Notes: a model not told the origin generated them from the sequence alone. Positions 11,090-24,208 are shown, counted from the first letter of the stretch. The stretch: 64,000 nt of DNA from Sabellastarte sp. h YS-2021 (GCA_964017235.1 OZ024931.1:108146221-108210220), one strand, 5' to 3'. Made by a program: numbers and translations.

Positions 11090-11215
11090 GGTAGTATACT
11101 CAAGAATATACAAGATAGAATATTGCAATTACAAGATGGAATTATGTTGTAATTACGAACTATATCTTGCATTTACAAGATGTGTCTGCCTTGTAATTAA
11201 AAAGTTATGAGGCAT
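11090..11215. repeat. TTACAAGAT repeat with inverted copies
   Basis: AATTACAAGATGGAATTATGT is followed by TTGTAATTAC and TTGCATTTACAAGATG. Alternating direct and inverted copies form a small fold-back. Confidence 0.45.
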
Positions 11216-11821
11216 AACCTGTGTGGGCCCTCGTAGAATGCTCTTTGCAAGAGTGATGAAAAAAATGTACATATTCCGGATACAGTGAGATGCTTTACAG
11301 AAACCCATATCACACATAGCAACTTGTCGATACTAATCTTGCTGTTACTGCAATATAAGTCAGCAGTATTATACTATCCGTTTGTTGTTTGCCCTGTGCG
11401 TGCATAGGTGGCTATATATATCCAATTTTGTTTAGAGTGCCACAGGTTTAATGGGGGTCATTAAGCAAGACAAGAACGTTGGTAAACATGTCCACAATTT
11501 TTTTTCTAATTAGGGTTGTTTTGGGAAAAAAAGAAGAATTTATTTGGTTTTATGACTGGTTTCCTTGCCGCCTTTACAGTATGGTCTCCAGTTAATATCT
11601 CCTTTAATATTGACAGTATGTAAATGATGTTAAACATGTATTATCATGCCGTGTGTAGGCAGTTTTATTCATATGCATTAACTATACCTTTGACCTTTTT
11701 GAAGATCACATAAAGCACAAAATGGTTTTTCTTTATTGCACTAACTAGTGACTACCTTTTCCCCAGAAAAATACTGTCAAATTTATTTTTCACATATTTT
11801 TTATACAAATAACCCTGCACC

Positions 11822-12334
11822 AGGGCCGGTATTCACGAAGGATTACTTAGGACTTAGCCAGGTCTTAGGCTTAAATGTGGTCTTAAAGCTGAAACTTTTG
11901 TCTCAGCTAAGTTTTGTCTTATACCCGTATTCACAAAGGGTGACTTAGCTAAGTCCAAGATTACCAAATAACCACAGTGGTTTTCTGGGTCATGTTACCT
12001 TTCTTTTCTATTCAAACTATACTATTGGTGGTATATATCCTTCATTTAATGCATTTTATCTGAGGAAAAGTGCTGTTTTGAAATGGCAAACCTTGTTATC
12101 ACATATAAACTTCCCACATACTGCTTTTGTGGGGTGTTCTGTATAATTATACTTTATTTACAGCCATTTCAAATTTTGAAGTGGAGAAAAGTCTATGGCG
12201 GCCATATTTAAGTCCTCTTTACAAAATTTAAGCCCACTACCAACCAGTCTTAGTTTTGGGGCAGGCACTTGAGTCAAAAGTCTCAACTTTAAGCCTAAGC
12301 CCTGACTAAGACCTTTCGTGAATACTGGTCCAGG
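11822..12334. mobile_element. MITE-like inverted-repeat element (GGTATTCACGAA ends)
   Basis: The left end (GGGCCGGTATTCACGAAGG) is matched on the complement by the right end (GGACCAGTATTCACGAAAGG). Inward of both are CTTAG-rich blocks (GGTCTTAGGCTTAAA left, GGGCTTAGGCTTAAAG right complement). A partial internal copy, CCCGTATTCACAAAGG, lies at about 11922. There is no coding sequence. It is a non-autonomous DNA transposon about 510 bases long. Confidence 0.8.
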
Positions 12335-12594
12335 CTATATTCAGATGAATCAGGTTACTAATGAACGATTCAGATGTTATAATCTGATTATATGTAATGT
12401 CTCTAATTTTATTCTGTTTTACTCAAAACCTCCCATTTACAAAACATATATGGAACTACTGTTCCTTTGGTGAAGTCTGTGACGTGCATTTATGATGAGC
12501 TTAAACTTACACAAACTGAGCTTTTCTTGCACACAGGTTGTTCAGCTACCTACTCCAGCTGTAATACCTGTTGCATTGTATCTTTATACTCAGT

Positions 12595-12897
12595 GCAGTC
12601 TCATTTTGTACCACAGGGCTAAAAGCATTTTTTGACCCATCCCAACCACATAAGTACAACCTCAGCTCTCAAGTCACTGGCATTCATCAAACTGCAAGAC
12701 ACATGGGAAACAAGGGTGACCATTTATGGATGTCCTTGAGATTCTTACGCCTGACATTAGGGATAGGATCCCATGGCAGAAGACCATCGTTTAAGTGGTT
12801 ATCTGAATCACTATGTATCTTATTGTGCCTGGCTTGAAACCCATGTCCTCTGTGTTATTAGGAGAATGTGTTACCCATTAGGACACAGTGACTGATA
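12595..12897 (-). mobile_element. tRNA-derived SINE, family 2, copy 1
   Basis: Read on the minus strand, the head has an A-box-like TAATGGGTAACACATT and a B-box-like GGGTTTCAAGCC. The body follows down to about 12595. The body matches the sequence at 58700-58975 (TTTGACCCATCCCAAC, AAGTACA, GTGACTGGCATT-type blocks). Two dispersed copies with a tRNA-like head support a SINE. Confidence 0.6.
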
Positions 12898-14379
12898 TTG
12901 AGTTTACTTACATCCAGTACTTGATCTGTATATTGTTAAAGAAGGTCCTTTGTTACCTGTAATATCTTCATTAATATTGGTAGCATGCAAAATAATTTTT
13001 AGGAGTATATTCATTGAGTATTGGACATATTTGTCCTAATCATTACCTTGACCTTTCATCTTTTCTGGGTGTCACGTGACTAAATGTTTTTGCTTTTTGG
13101 AATGTGTCTGCCCATTTTCAAATGTATATCAACCGCATTAACATCTAATATATATATTATTGACTTGAAATTTCATCAATATATGATTGACTTGTTTTAC
13201 TAAAAGTTGTTTGTGTGGATCAAGCATCTAGTTTGAATTCAAATTATGTTAACAGCAGATACAATCTAGTTGGCAATATAATAAGTATAAAATTCCCATA
13301 GAAACATAATATATAGATATAATTGTTTAAAGTGACGTACCATTATTATTCAATAATAAAGAAAATAAACATGAATACAAATGTAAATATGTATTCAACA
13401 ATTATGTCATCATGTAAAAAAAACTGTCACCGTTCCCACATAATTCAGGAACATAAACAGACGTTTTTTCTAGTTGATCAAAGTGTATTTATGGGAGAAT
13501 TCTACTCTTTTAAACAACCAGTGGCCTGTAAATCAAAGCTTTTGTTCTACTAAAAAATATGTTAGCTCTTAGTTAACTCTAAGCAAACTCTTGTGTAAAT
13601 CAAAATTTTACTTTACTGTTAGCTAATATTTTCGTAACAAAAAAAACAAATTTAATAATACCGCAGACTGTGTCATTTGACATTATTCAATAAGTGGTGT
13701 TTTACCCTGGTTTTGATGTTCATTTAAAACACCGGAATAAGCACAAAAAATTACATATTTGGGCCAGGCAATTTGCATCAGAGGGTACAAAGGCTTTACT
13801 GTATAACATACAGTGCATACAATTTTACAAATTAGTTATTCATCGGGAACTATTTTTTTAGAAATGTGTGATTTCCAATTTCTGTCCTATTTTTGGACAC
13901 ATTTCTTTTTTTTTTCAGAGCAGATCTAAAGCTTTTCAAGTGCTGAAGAAAAGCTTTGGAAACTGTAAGTCACATGGTTAAGGCAACATGGATGAAAGAT
14001 AACTTGGAAGTGAAAAAAAGAACATTACATATATTTTCGTACACAACATACAGTAATACCCCTTTCAGCTTTCAGACTACAGGAAATACCACCCTCTGGG
14101 GAAACGTCCCTGTCTTTGCATCAGCGTCTGGCATCCATTTTAGACCTTGTGAGTCAGTGGCGAACTGTCCATTACCTTGCACCTCCTACAGAAGTTTTAA
14201 ACTGTTTAAACGTTCTGCCCAGATTTTGGTACTGTGAGCATGCGCAGACGATTCCGCGTATGTTATACACCCTGTAAGACAGCACGGCCTGTTTAGGGGG
14301 CCTGCTTCTTCAGTTGGGAGGCTACCTTAATCTTAACCTCCTACTTACTTCTGCATCTATTTTGGTGACCAATGTTTAC
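12898..14379. other. Intergenic, no gene seen
   Basis: AT-rich non-coding sequence with short frames only. No repeat family shared with the rest of the window was recognised. Confidence 0.45.
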
Positions 14380-14539
14380 TGATATCATCCAATCACCAAT
14401 AGGGTCACACGTCAGTCACCACAATCGAATTTCCCGCCATCACTTTAACCTTGGAATTCGAAAGGAAAACAAGTATTTTTAGGAACTGAATTATTTTAGT
14501 CTGTGATCGTTATTAAGAGGCAATCACTGGATATTACTA

Positions 14540-15619
14540 TCATGCCTTCATCAAAAAAACACCAACCATTGCCAGAAAGTCATGGCTTCAGCATGGGCAT
14601 GAGTCTTGACTAGGAAGATTCAAAAACAGACTCACAAAGACTTAAACGAATCATACATTTAGCCATTAGCAGAATCACAAGTGAGTAACGTACCCAGAAG
14701 TCCCAAGGGGGATCCTGCCCATATCTCACACGACTCCTCTAGCACCATTCTCTCAATGCTGACTGAGCTATCTGAATCTAACCGTGCACTGTTGAGTAGA
14801 ATTGAAAAGGTGAAGCAAAGGCAGTCTGTAGCTGGAGATAATCGTTAAACACCACCACCATTCCATGATTCTGAGATACTACTGCACAAGTATTTGAGCA
14901 ATGCAACTCGCCAATATACCATGATGGAAGGACCAGGTCTCAACCAGGCTGCGGCTGCAGCGACTACCCAACTCGACATTCAGAATGAGGTGGTACTGCC
15001 ATAACTGGAGACACTAAGGAGGCTGCCTTCAGTGTCGGACATGGTGTCGAACTTGCTGGGAGCTTACGAGGAACAGGCCAGGACATCCTTACAAGGTAGG
15101 TAGCCCAGAAAATCAGGAAGATATAATTCAGTGGACGTGGTTCAAGCAGCCCCAGAATTCCAGTTGCCCAACGATGGCTATCATGCCCCTGCAGGAAAAA
15201 AGGGTGTTGTACGATGATTTAACATTGCCCCAGTGGATAGTTGGACAATTATCCAATATTTATCAAATGAGGGACCAAACAACAGCCAGACACTCCCTCC
15301 TCCAAGTCATCCTAGCATTGAAGGATGCTACATCCTTACCTTGGACGGCAGTAAGAAGTGCATGGGCTACCTCCATGCATGACTTGGAGGAGGGCAATCT
15401 TGGATGGAGAGACACTACCCAATGGTCTATTAACCACCTGAGCGCATCCCAGATCTCCATGTCAGGCACTCAGGCAAATAACTCATATCAAATCAGAAAA
15501 GTGTGCAGATTCTATAATGAGGGAGTGTGTTCTCATGATTCTAGTCACGGCAACAATAAACACATCTGTAACTTCTGTGAGAAGAAATGGAGAACAGCTG
15601 CACATCTGGAGCATAAGTG
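14540..15619 (+). pseudogene. Retroelement gag, broken
   Basis: Starts near ATGCCTTCATC at 14541 and is recoverable in alternating frames. An N-terminal charged region (LTELSESNRALLSRIEK) precedes LRRLPSVSDMVSNLLGAY. The last and longest intact frame (15174-15619) contains LPWTAVRSAW and ends in the Cys/His cluster CRFYNEGVC ... KHICNFC, which is shared by all gag proteins in this window. At least two stops and two frame changes break it. It is identified by likeness to the other gag genes here. Confidence 0.7.
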
Positions 15620-15902
15620 ATTCCAGAAACTTAAATCGAAGGACAGTCAACAACTAGCTGGGGTTGTGGCAGGCCACTTGCTCAGGAAATACTGTATAAA
15701 GGGGAGAGGGAGAATGACTGTAAATCAAGTTTAAATAATAATTGTTTTCAATGTTGTAAAGGTAAAAATGTGTTAGAAACGTTATCAAAATACCAGAGGG
15801 AACTCTTGAATGTATGTTCTGATGATTTTTATGAACACATTGTAATGAACTGTACATATACCAATAATCTGAATTGTGAATGTTGACCCATATGTGGGTA
15901 AC

Positions 15903-16131
15903 TTTGATTTAATTTGGTTTAATTGTTGGTTTACGTCGCGTTCAACAGCCAGGGTCATATTGCGACGGGTAGTTTACAGGTGGAGGAAACCAGTGCATAC
16001 TGCACAGTAAACCACCGTGCATTGGCAAGTAACTACCAACTTTCCAACATGAAGCGCCCAGCCCGAGATTCGAACCAATGGCCTGAGAGGTTGGAGGCGA
16101 GAACTCTAACCGCTACACCACCGAGCCCCCA
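15903..16131 (-). mobile_element. tRNA-derived SINE (family 1) with a 13-bp target duplication
   Basis: On the minus strand, the A box TGGTGTAGCGGT (about 16109-16120) and B box GGTTCGAATCT (16066-16076) mark a tRNA-derived head. The body ends in GACCCTGGCTGTTGAACGCG and CGACGTAAAAC, then an A-rich tail. ATATGTGGGTAAC is repeated perfectly at 15890-15902 and 16132-16144, so the exact insertion is visible. It sits inside a retroelement relic. Family-1 relatives are at 18172, 52622 and 59686. Confidence 0.92.
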
Positions 16132-16483
16132 ATATGTGGGTAACCAATCTGTTGGTATTTCTATGGCTGATCCTGATAACAGGCAGCTAATTGCTGAAGG
16201 TGCAATGCGTAGTAGTCAAAATGATAGTCAAAATCCTATGCATTTGCAGAACCATGATTATAACATGAATGAACATGTGTATGATACAGTCAGCCCACTA
16301 TCCTGGTCAGTGCGACACCCCCATAATTGCAGTCCAAGATCTGAAAACAATAATAGAGAGTTTAAAATACCCATACACGTGATGACCTGTACCCCAAAAC
16401 GACAAGTACAAGTACACGTTCCAATTGAGGGGCTTTTCAGTTAAAATACACGTTTGGCGTGCAGGAGTGAAAACCCTCTTTTT

Positions 16484-16560
16484 TCCTAGTCTGGTTTCCG
16501 CCGACCCTACTCTGCAATATAGGGTCGGGTATCGCCCACCATCTTGGGTACTACGCTTCC
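16484..16560. repeat. Hairpin like the Harbinger subterminal ACCCTA/TAGGGT stem
   Basis: CCGACCCTA and TAGGGTCGG flank a 10-base loop. The elements at 1607 and 20401 carry the same stem (ACCCT ... AGGGTC) just inside their left ends. This may be a fragment of a related element. Confidence 0.4.
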
Positions 16561-16649
16561 GTAGTTCCCTAACTAAAAACGTGAACCAGTTTAAGTACTG
16601 TCGATCTTCTATTATCACCCAAACATGTATTTGCTTCTAAACATTATTG

Positions 16650-18171
16650 TCATTTCAAAATATTTTAAAGTTTAATTCACAATATTTGATGTTATAATTT
16701 CAATAATAAATGTTTAAAATGTTGTAAATACATACAAAAAGCATATAAGCAATTAAAATAATGATCGAGATTTCCCGATAATGATGGCTAGCAATGATGT
16801 ATGTCAAGGCCATCGTGGCCGATACCAGTCCCTTTATTGTTAAAGGTGGCTGGTTCCCGTCTACTTTTTTCCCACCAGTCTTACATGTTGGTGAGAGTAA
16901 AGGGACTAACTATTCACTTTTTTCCCTTTTGTGGAATATGTTGTTTTGGGTGATACTACTGAGTACTCATTGCTTGTACTTATTTTCTATTTTTAGTTCA
17001 GGGTGACTTTCTTTCCTACATTCATTTGCAAAGTATTTAACAGTAACTTGTGTTTCAAATTTGAAAAAAAATTAACATTAAAAGTTTTAAGTTTCAGAAC
17101 CCACGGCAAAAATGCCAACACTAACATACAGTTTCATCAAACATGTAAAACACATGAAAACTCTTCCATGCCCACACCCGTACCAATATTAAATAGTTCG
17201 TACCTTCATAGGCCATGGTTTTATACAGAAATACCAAGGTTTTACAAGATTTTTTAAACAGCACTTTTTACCAGGAAAGGTTGTCCTGATTTAATTTTTT
17301 ATATAAATAAGGTTTAAATACATATTAAACTCCCACTTTTCTGCAATATTCATGTATATAGTCTGTTATAAAAGCTAGAAAACCAGTTTTACTTTATCAG
17401 TTTTGATGAACTTCAAATCACCTCCTCCACGTTGTAAAACTTCAAGCTTGAAATTTTACCTGTGAGCTGATGACGTCACTTGATCTGACCTTCGACCTCT
17501 CTAACTTGCAAATACTTTTTTGATAGATGTGATCATGCCTCAAATATCTGGAATTCATAACAGAAAGCTATTTTGAACTCATTGTTCTTAAGTTTAGGCC
17601 ACATAAGAGTTGCAGAATTCATTGTCTGAATTTTTAAATATTGTATACTGACTGTGTTTATTTCTTCAAAAGTGGAATTTTCTTCCAAAATCTCTTGTGC
17701 TAGAAATATATCCCAAGTTTGACTTTAAGTATACCTGTTCATTGGTTTGGTATTTCTACTTTTACCAGAAATAGAAATATTACTTTATATTTAATTCAAA
17801 ATACATTTTTGGAAACATATATTCCATTTCTAGAAATAGACTGTTCCAATCTAATGTACCCATTTATGTGTATATTAAATTTGGGAACCATGAACATGGG
17901 ATAGTTTATCTGATAAACAGTCAGTTTTTCCAAGAACAGTCCACTAATACATAAACAAGCTAATTTCAAAGTTTGGGTTTTCATGCACCATTCAGCACCC
18001 AGGGTCATATTGGGACAGGCCCTCAGCACTGAAACCTGTGAGAGCAAATTTCAAAATTCATTTGTTTCATATTCATCAATGCATATCAGTAATTTATTTC
18101 ATTTTGCTGCCAAAAATCAGTCGTCTACATGAACAATTAAAACATCCACACAATCTTTATGTTTAATTACA
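16650..18171. other. Intergenic, no gene seen
   Basis: Only short unsupported frames on either strand. No RNA gene or recognised repeat. Confidence 0.45.
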
Positions 18172-18316
18172 GGTCTTTGGTGGTCTAGTGGTTAGCAAAT
18201 GTCAAAGTCAGGTGTTTTATGTTCCATCCACCTGTCACAGTCACACCGACTCCCACAGGTGACAAATGACATTGTCCAAAACAATAAGACCCTGGCTGGA
18301 ACGGGATGTAAAACAC
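18172..18316 (+). mobile_element. tRNA-derived SINE (family 1), diverged copy
   Basis: The head TGGTGGTCTAGTGGTTAGC is A-box-like. The end ATAAGACCCTGGCTGGAACG then GGATGTAAAAC matches the body end of the SINE at 15903-16131 read on its own strand. The B box is eroded. Target repeats were not found. Confidence 0.7.
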
Positions 18317-20400
18317 CATTTTTAAAGTTTTATTAACAGAATGTTTCTGCTACAAAATTTTTATAAAATTTAAAGGAATATTTCTATTATTACAAGACTA
18401 TTATTACAAAATGTACAGTATATTGGATTATTTAGTTTCATCTTTCTTTTATCATATTCGGCCTCAGCTGAATTCCAACATATGAAGTCTGGTGGGATAT
18501 AACTAAGGCACCAGTTCTTATTGACAAAATGTTAAGCTGAAAATGTTAATGGTATGAAAATTTACTAGCAGAATTCTGAGAGGAATTCTATTAAATAAAT
18601 ATAAACGTAATCCCTGTAGTGTAACAACACTTTCAAAGCACCGAATGTGGTACTTTAAGTGGTCGGGGGGGGGGGGGGGGGGGGAACAGTGCATGCTAGT
18701 TTGCAAATATTCTGGACTAAACAAGACATCACAATACATCAGTAATGATTTATTTCATTTCATTTAAATGCGAGTTACTACCTCTGGAACAGTTAATTCC
18801 CGAAAATGCATTACATTACCATGGACAAGGCACCAGTTCTTTTTGACAGAAAAAAAGACTGGTGTCTCATACAGTGACCTTCACCTTGTCCATCTGAAGT
18901 CGGGAATCGGGAACTTCCTTAATTTTTAAATAAGCCCAATTACTGAAATGTATTTCAGTTTGGTTTAAAATAATTTTTATAATGAACAATAAGAAATTTA
19001 GCCTCAATCATTGATACATAATTCAAATAATATTTGATTTAGCACGATTTAAACCTTTCAATTAGTGCACATTTGTTACTGAAGATAAATTTGATTTAAT
19101 TACTATGTCATAACATTATGCAAAAGGGGGAGGGGGTACTATCAATTTGTGCACCATATTACATGATTAGAAACCTACTTTATTGACTTTTACTTCTACT
19201 ATCCCGTAGGATAACTAACAACGTTATAATCCAAAATGGTGGCCAATACCGGACCCTTTATTCCCTCAGACAGGATACACCATGCCATAATTAGCTGGAA
19301 CATTTTAACTTTTTTTGAGATAGCCCTGAGGTAGCTGTCAATGGCGAAGTGTATAAAATACAATATGTACAACTCCACTGCATGGTAATTCTATACATTT
19401 TTTGTAAATTTCAAGTCGTACCAGTCATCTTTACTTTGCAGTAAATAAAATCTGACCAGTCTGTGTTTTCTCATAAATACAACATGCAGGCAGTTAATTT
19501 GTGTGAACAAATGTCTCCTCATCAAGTAGACTTGGTCACCCGATGGTGGTATGGAATACAGTACATAAATATATCCTTGAAATATCATGCTTCAACATGA
19601 AATCTAAGATGGAAATGGTCAAATCATAGTCTGACACACTACAGAAAATAACAGTGATCAAAATTCAAGGAGTCCCAAAAATGCCCCATCTATTCTTTTC
19701 ACTACCAATAGCTAGACTTACTTTGGTGGAATTAGATATTCTAATCAAATCTTTCCTGACCGCAATAGCTTCCCGTACCAGGGAAGTTACTGTACTAAGC
19801 TAACAAAAGATTTGGCACATTCCCCAGGGGGAAACAGTAATAGACAAATTTGGGTATATTTTTACGTTGAATAGAAATATGTCTATAAACTAAAAGTACT
19901 TTTGTATCCATGAATAATTTACTGTTATACCAATGCAAGTAACCCTGCTTTCTATTGCCCATCTTAGGATTTGCTATGCTACACTTTTATGCATACTTAT
20001 TTTTTAGCCTAACAGCCAAGAAGGAATCTGCCAAGCTGCTAAAAACGGGGGGAATTTTGAAGCTCTGAGAGGTTAAGCCACCAGAAACCAAATATATAAT
20101 GGGTGACAAAGGAAGGGTAGCTTATCAGATTTTTAGATAGCTTTTTTTACAAAATCTTTGTTCTGAACCCACCATGCTATCAAAATGGAGTAAATTTGAA
20201 GAAATTGAAGGTGAAAACAAAAGGTCAGGAAAGTTGTTATATGGATACAACATAGACGTCAGGGTTAAAATGTGCAATGTATGCAGTAAAGGTCGGCTAG
20301 ATCAAAACTAGCAATTTCAACATTGCATTTCAGAACAATTCATGTCAAAAGAGTTGTGAATAATCAGTATCAGATACATACATGGTAATGAAACTTGTGC
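18317..20400. other. Intergenic, homopolymer only
   Basis: A run of 20 G lies at 18665-18684. Otherwise there is AT-rich sequence with no supported gene. Confidence 0.45.
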
Positions 20401-20776
20401 AGGTGTTCCACTGGAGCCGCCCTGTAACCAACCCTACAACCCTAGGGTCGGTTACAAAAGTTGTAGAGTCGTGAGAAAAAGTGCAGGAACATGGTGGATC
20501 AATTATGAAATCCCCAACAGGACGGTATAGTTACAGACAGGCCATAATGACCTTCCCGACAAGACGTAGGGTCGTGGACGTTTTTTACACGGTCAGTCGT
20601 AGAAGTACTACGACAAGCCCTAAACCCCTAACAGACAAGCCGGACAACAAACAGACAAGCCGTAATGACAAACAGACAGGCCTGGAGAATGTTCCCGACC
20701 CTTCCCGACAGGACTGATTGTTTTTGTGGGTCGGGATCCAGAATTGGTTTTTATTGAGTTTAATTTTTTATAGTAC

Positions 20777-22001
20777 ATGACATTTTCAAGACACCGAAGA
20801 CAGTTGAACCCAGCACCTGCTCAGCCAACATCACCATCACCCCCACCCCCAGCACCCAGAAGGAGAAGGAAGCCACATAATCCATGGGTCCTGCCCTGGA
20901 TACTGCATAGAGAGGAGAGAGGTTGCTACAGAACACTCTTGGATGAGTTAATCACTACTGACATACCAGGCTACAGAAATTTCACCAGGATGGAGCCAGC
21001 ATTTTTTGATTTGATTGAAGAAAGAATTGCCCCCCCCACCTCAGGAAGTCAATTACCAACTTCAGGAAGCCACTGGAAGTCGGCTTAAAACTGGCAGTTA
21101 CTTTGAGACACTTATCCACAGGGGAAAGCTACACCTCGCTGCAATACCAATGGAGGGTTGGAAGAACGACCATCTGCAAATTTGTCCCCCAGGTCTGCAA
21201 AGCCATTTTGAAAGAATTTTAAGAATCTGGTGTGCCCCACTGATTCTGAAGACTGGAAGAAAATTTAAGAAAGATTTAGAAACAGATGGAATGTCCCCCA
21301 TGCAGTCGGTGCATTAGATGGAAAACACATTGCTATCAAGAAGCCCAAGAAGTCAGGCAGTGAATATTTCAACTACAAGGGCTACTTCTCCCTAGTACTT
21401 TTGGCTTTAGTCGATGCAGATTACAAGTTCCTGTGGGTCAACGTGGGGGCCAGTGGGTCATCATCTGATGCATAGATTTTCAACCGCAGCAAACTGAAAA
21501 GAAGAATTGACAACAGAACCTTGGGACTACCACAACCTGAACCACTTGGCCCTGGGGGCCAGATCTACACAAATTCCTGCTGGGGGACGATGCCTTTGCC
21601 CTGATGTTTTGGCTGGTCAAGCCTTACAGTAGACACCAACTGACCAGAGAAGAGAGAATAGCCAACTACAGAATATCCAGGGGGAGGAGGGTGGTCAATA
21701 ACTCATTTGGTATACTTGTCAAGCAATTCAGGGTGCTGTTGACCACCATGGAGCAGAGGCCAAAAGTTGCTAGAGACATTGTGTTAACATATGTGGTACT
21801 ACATAACATGCTGAGAAGCCATCAGGGGGCAGCAGACAGACCATCCACACCAGCTGACGACATACAACTACCACAGGCAGACCAGGAGGACATCATGAGA
21901 ACTTAAGAAACCCATCGAGGGAGACCAAACATCAACAAGACTTACTGAAAGACTACTTCAATCACATGTGGGTGCTGGCTGGGCAGGAGGACAGAGTTTA
22001 A
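20777..22001 (+). pseudogene. Harbinger transposase with full core but stops and frameshifts
   Basis: The N-terminus (20777-21088) is followed, after a frame change near 21050, by the complete core. The core has GESYTSLQ, the first catalytic Asp in [12 protein letters not shown] (about 21310), the second in [10 protein letters not shown] (about 21410), then DDAFAL and [12 protein letters not shown]. The catalytic Glu is replaced by Asn (VVNNSFGIL). Stops interrupt it near 21218, 21270 and 21475. It supplies the segment missing from the copy at 2055-2837. Confidence 0.87.
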
Positions 22002-22522
22002 GAAGACTGAGGGGGAGAACTTGCTGTCATCTATCAGTCCTTTCAGCACCACCCAAATAATCCAAGAACTTTTATTTAGCAAAGTGTCGTCTCCCCAAAA
22101 ATAACTCCAACTTTCCAACAATTTAATTCAAACTCAGTTTCACCAAATACATTCCCCATCACATACACCAACACAAATCCATCCCAAACTCAGTTCACAA
22201 AAAATAAATTTCAGCACTGAACCCAGGTCCTCAATTTACAAAGTTGACATCCCACCCCATCATGACCAGGCTTAATTCTTAGCAAAAAAAATTACAAAAC
22301 AAGGGGAAAAATTTTTTCCCAATAAATACATGAAAATATCTTATGTCAAGAATCAGGAAAATTGCAAGACAAAATTATACATGTTTGCAGTTACAGTTTA
22401 ATAATTTTTTTATTCAGTTAGTCAGTCCATTGCCACTGATATGTTTGTATATATTGTTAGGGCTCATGTTTGTTTGTCTGTGAGTGTGGATGTGGCATTT
22501 CATTTCAAGTTGGGTTTTGGGA

Positions 22523-22660
22523 GGGACGTGGGTTTGAGTCTGTATCTTGATTTGGGGGGACTTGGGTTTGAGCCTGTATCTTGATTTTGGGGGGACTTGG
22601 GTTTGAGTCTGCATCTTACATTTGGGGGACGTGGGTTTGAGTCTGGATTTTGTTTTTTGG
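22523..22660. repeat. 34-35 bp minisatellite, four copies
   Basis: GGGACNTGGGTTTGAGTCTG recurs at 22523, 22557, 22592 and 22626. It lies between the two convergent genes of Harbinger element 2. Confidence 0.85.
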
Positions 22661-22882
22661 GGGTGGGGATTGTTTATTTAAAATTTTGTTTTGTTTAGGG
22701 GTGGGGTTGGTTTTACATTAAGTTTTTAGGGAAATATTTTTCTTAAGGGAATTTTCTTTAGTTTTTTTTTGTTGTTGTTGTTTTGTGGTGGAACTTTATT
22801 AATATTTGTTTAACATTCACTCATTCATTCACACAATTTTTTGTGTACTGTGGTGAAGTGTAAGTGTTGGACGGTGGGCTTT

Positions 22883-23578
22883 TTATGTTTTGGGCACAGA
22901 TGTGTAGGTTGTTAATTGTTTTTGGTCAATTCGGGTGGCCTTGAGAAGGGCCAGGGTTTGGTGTGACTTGTGCGGGCTAATCTTCTGATTTGGGCTGACT
23001 CTGACTCTTCTGGCTGGACTGGCTGGGAGGTCTTGACTGTTCCTGATGAGTGGAAGATGGTACTGGTGAGGGTGCTGGTTGAAGTTGAGAGGGTGAAAAT
23101 GGCTGTGGTGTGTCCATCTGCTGATACGTAAGCACACTGGGAATCGCTGCAAAGAGACTGGATAATCCAGAAGTGTTGTGCTGACTTTTCTCCTGTTGTG
23201 AAGGTGCAACTGAAGGTGGATTGAAAATCATCTGTCTGGAAGTCCCCGGCTGTTGGTCATCCACAACTACATAAGAAGTTGGCTGTGCTGACACTGATGA
23301 AGGCCTTGATGGTTGCTATACTTTGGTAATCACTGTAACAGGTTCTCCTGTGGCTGTCTGTGTAGGCTGCACAATTGGAATGGAGACTGGTTGAGTTTCC
23401 GGTATGGAGAGTATGTATTCACATCCTCCGGAGGCCTGTGATGCTTCTGGAATTTGATATGCTCCTCTCTTTCCCTCGTCCTTCTTTCTATATCTGCAGC
23501 TGTATCTCCTAACTCTAACTGTGGTTGAGTGTCAGTTGGTACTTCAATCTTTCTCCTGCCCTTTCGCATGCTGATCAA
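22883..23578 (-). pseudogene. Harbinger Myb-like accessory gene, DNA-binding domain deleted
   Basis: The N-terminus (MISMRKGRRKIEVPTDTQP) matches the one at 4949. After REREE the sequence jumps directly into the C-terminal region, here frame-shifted (23330-23430). It continues as the Ser/Gln/Pro-rich tail (SYVVVDDQQPGTSRQ, 23294-22977). The whole trihelix and roughly 700 bases are missing compared with the copies at 4949-3818 and 50162-48806. Confidence 0.8.
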
Positions 23579-24208
23579 TCAATCAATTGTACAGCTTGTT
23601 TAAAAAAAAACTTAAAATAAAAGTGAAACCTCACAGAACAGATTTCACTCCCAACCAGTCCAGCCTAGCTCAAAACTTAAGCTAATTTCCAAAAAATAAA
23701 AAAAAACCTAAAGAAAAGCTGCACACCAGTTGTCTCTCGACAAGTCAAAGCTCAAATATACACAGATTGTCTACCGACCCGCCTTTTCATACCCACAGAT
23801 TTTGAAACTGACAGGCCGTAAGACAAAAAAATATTGCCGGCCTTCTGTTACAGTTCCTGGCTTGTCTGTTACAGGCCTGTCGGTTATAGTTTATGGCTTG
23901 TCTGTTTTTTCCCAACTCTAGGACCCAGTCTGTTACAGGCCTGTCGGGAACACTTACAGACAGGCCGGCTAAAATACCGACTGTACTGTTACACTTGCTT
24001 CACGGTCGGTGAGTCATCACCTACAGTGTGGAAGTCCATATTTGGGACAAGCCAGATACTTGTTACAGACAGGCCTGTTTGATTAACTGACAAGCTGGGA
24101 AGTGTAACTGACAGGCCGTTAAGTTAACTGACAGGCCGGTTTCTAGGGGGCTGAAATTAAGGTTGTATACAAGGGTCGGCAACGGTCGTAGAAATATCAA
24201 ACATGTTT

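Larger units (their letters stand above)
14380..16444 (+). mobile_element. YR-type retroelement relic (gag end and start of pol), SINE-interrupted
   Basis: The gag relic (14540-15619) is followed by about 500 bases of coding-like but shifted sequence (15730-15890 and 16145-16440). This is probably the start of the pol frame, split by the SINE at 15903-16131. No RT core follows. The gag is closest to that of the 26881-30585 element (shared LPSVSDMVSNLL-like and HICxxC blocks). Confidence 0.65.
20401..24208. mobile_element. PIF/Harbinger element 2, right end lost
   Basis: The left end AGGTGTTCCACTGGAGCC at 20401 matches element 1. The two-gene layout is conserved: transposase 20777-22001 plus, Myb-like 23578-22883 minus. 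So are the GACAAGCCG subterminal clusters (20630-20700, 23830-24150). The right side stops at AAATATCAAACATGTTT (24192-24208), a block found 100-150 bases inside the right ends of the elements at 47893 and 53975. Retroelement sequence begins there, so the right inverted repeat has been lost. Confidence 0.87.
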
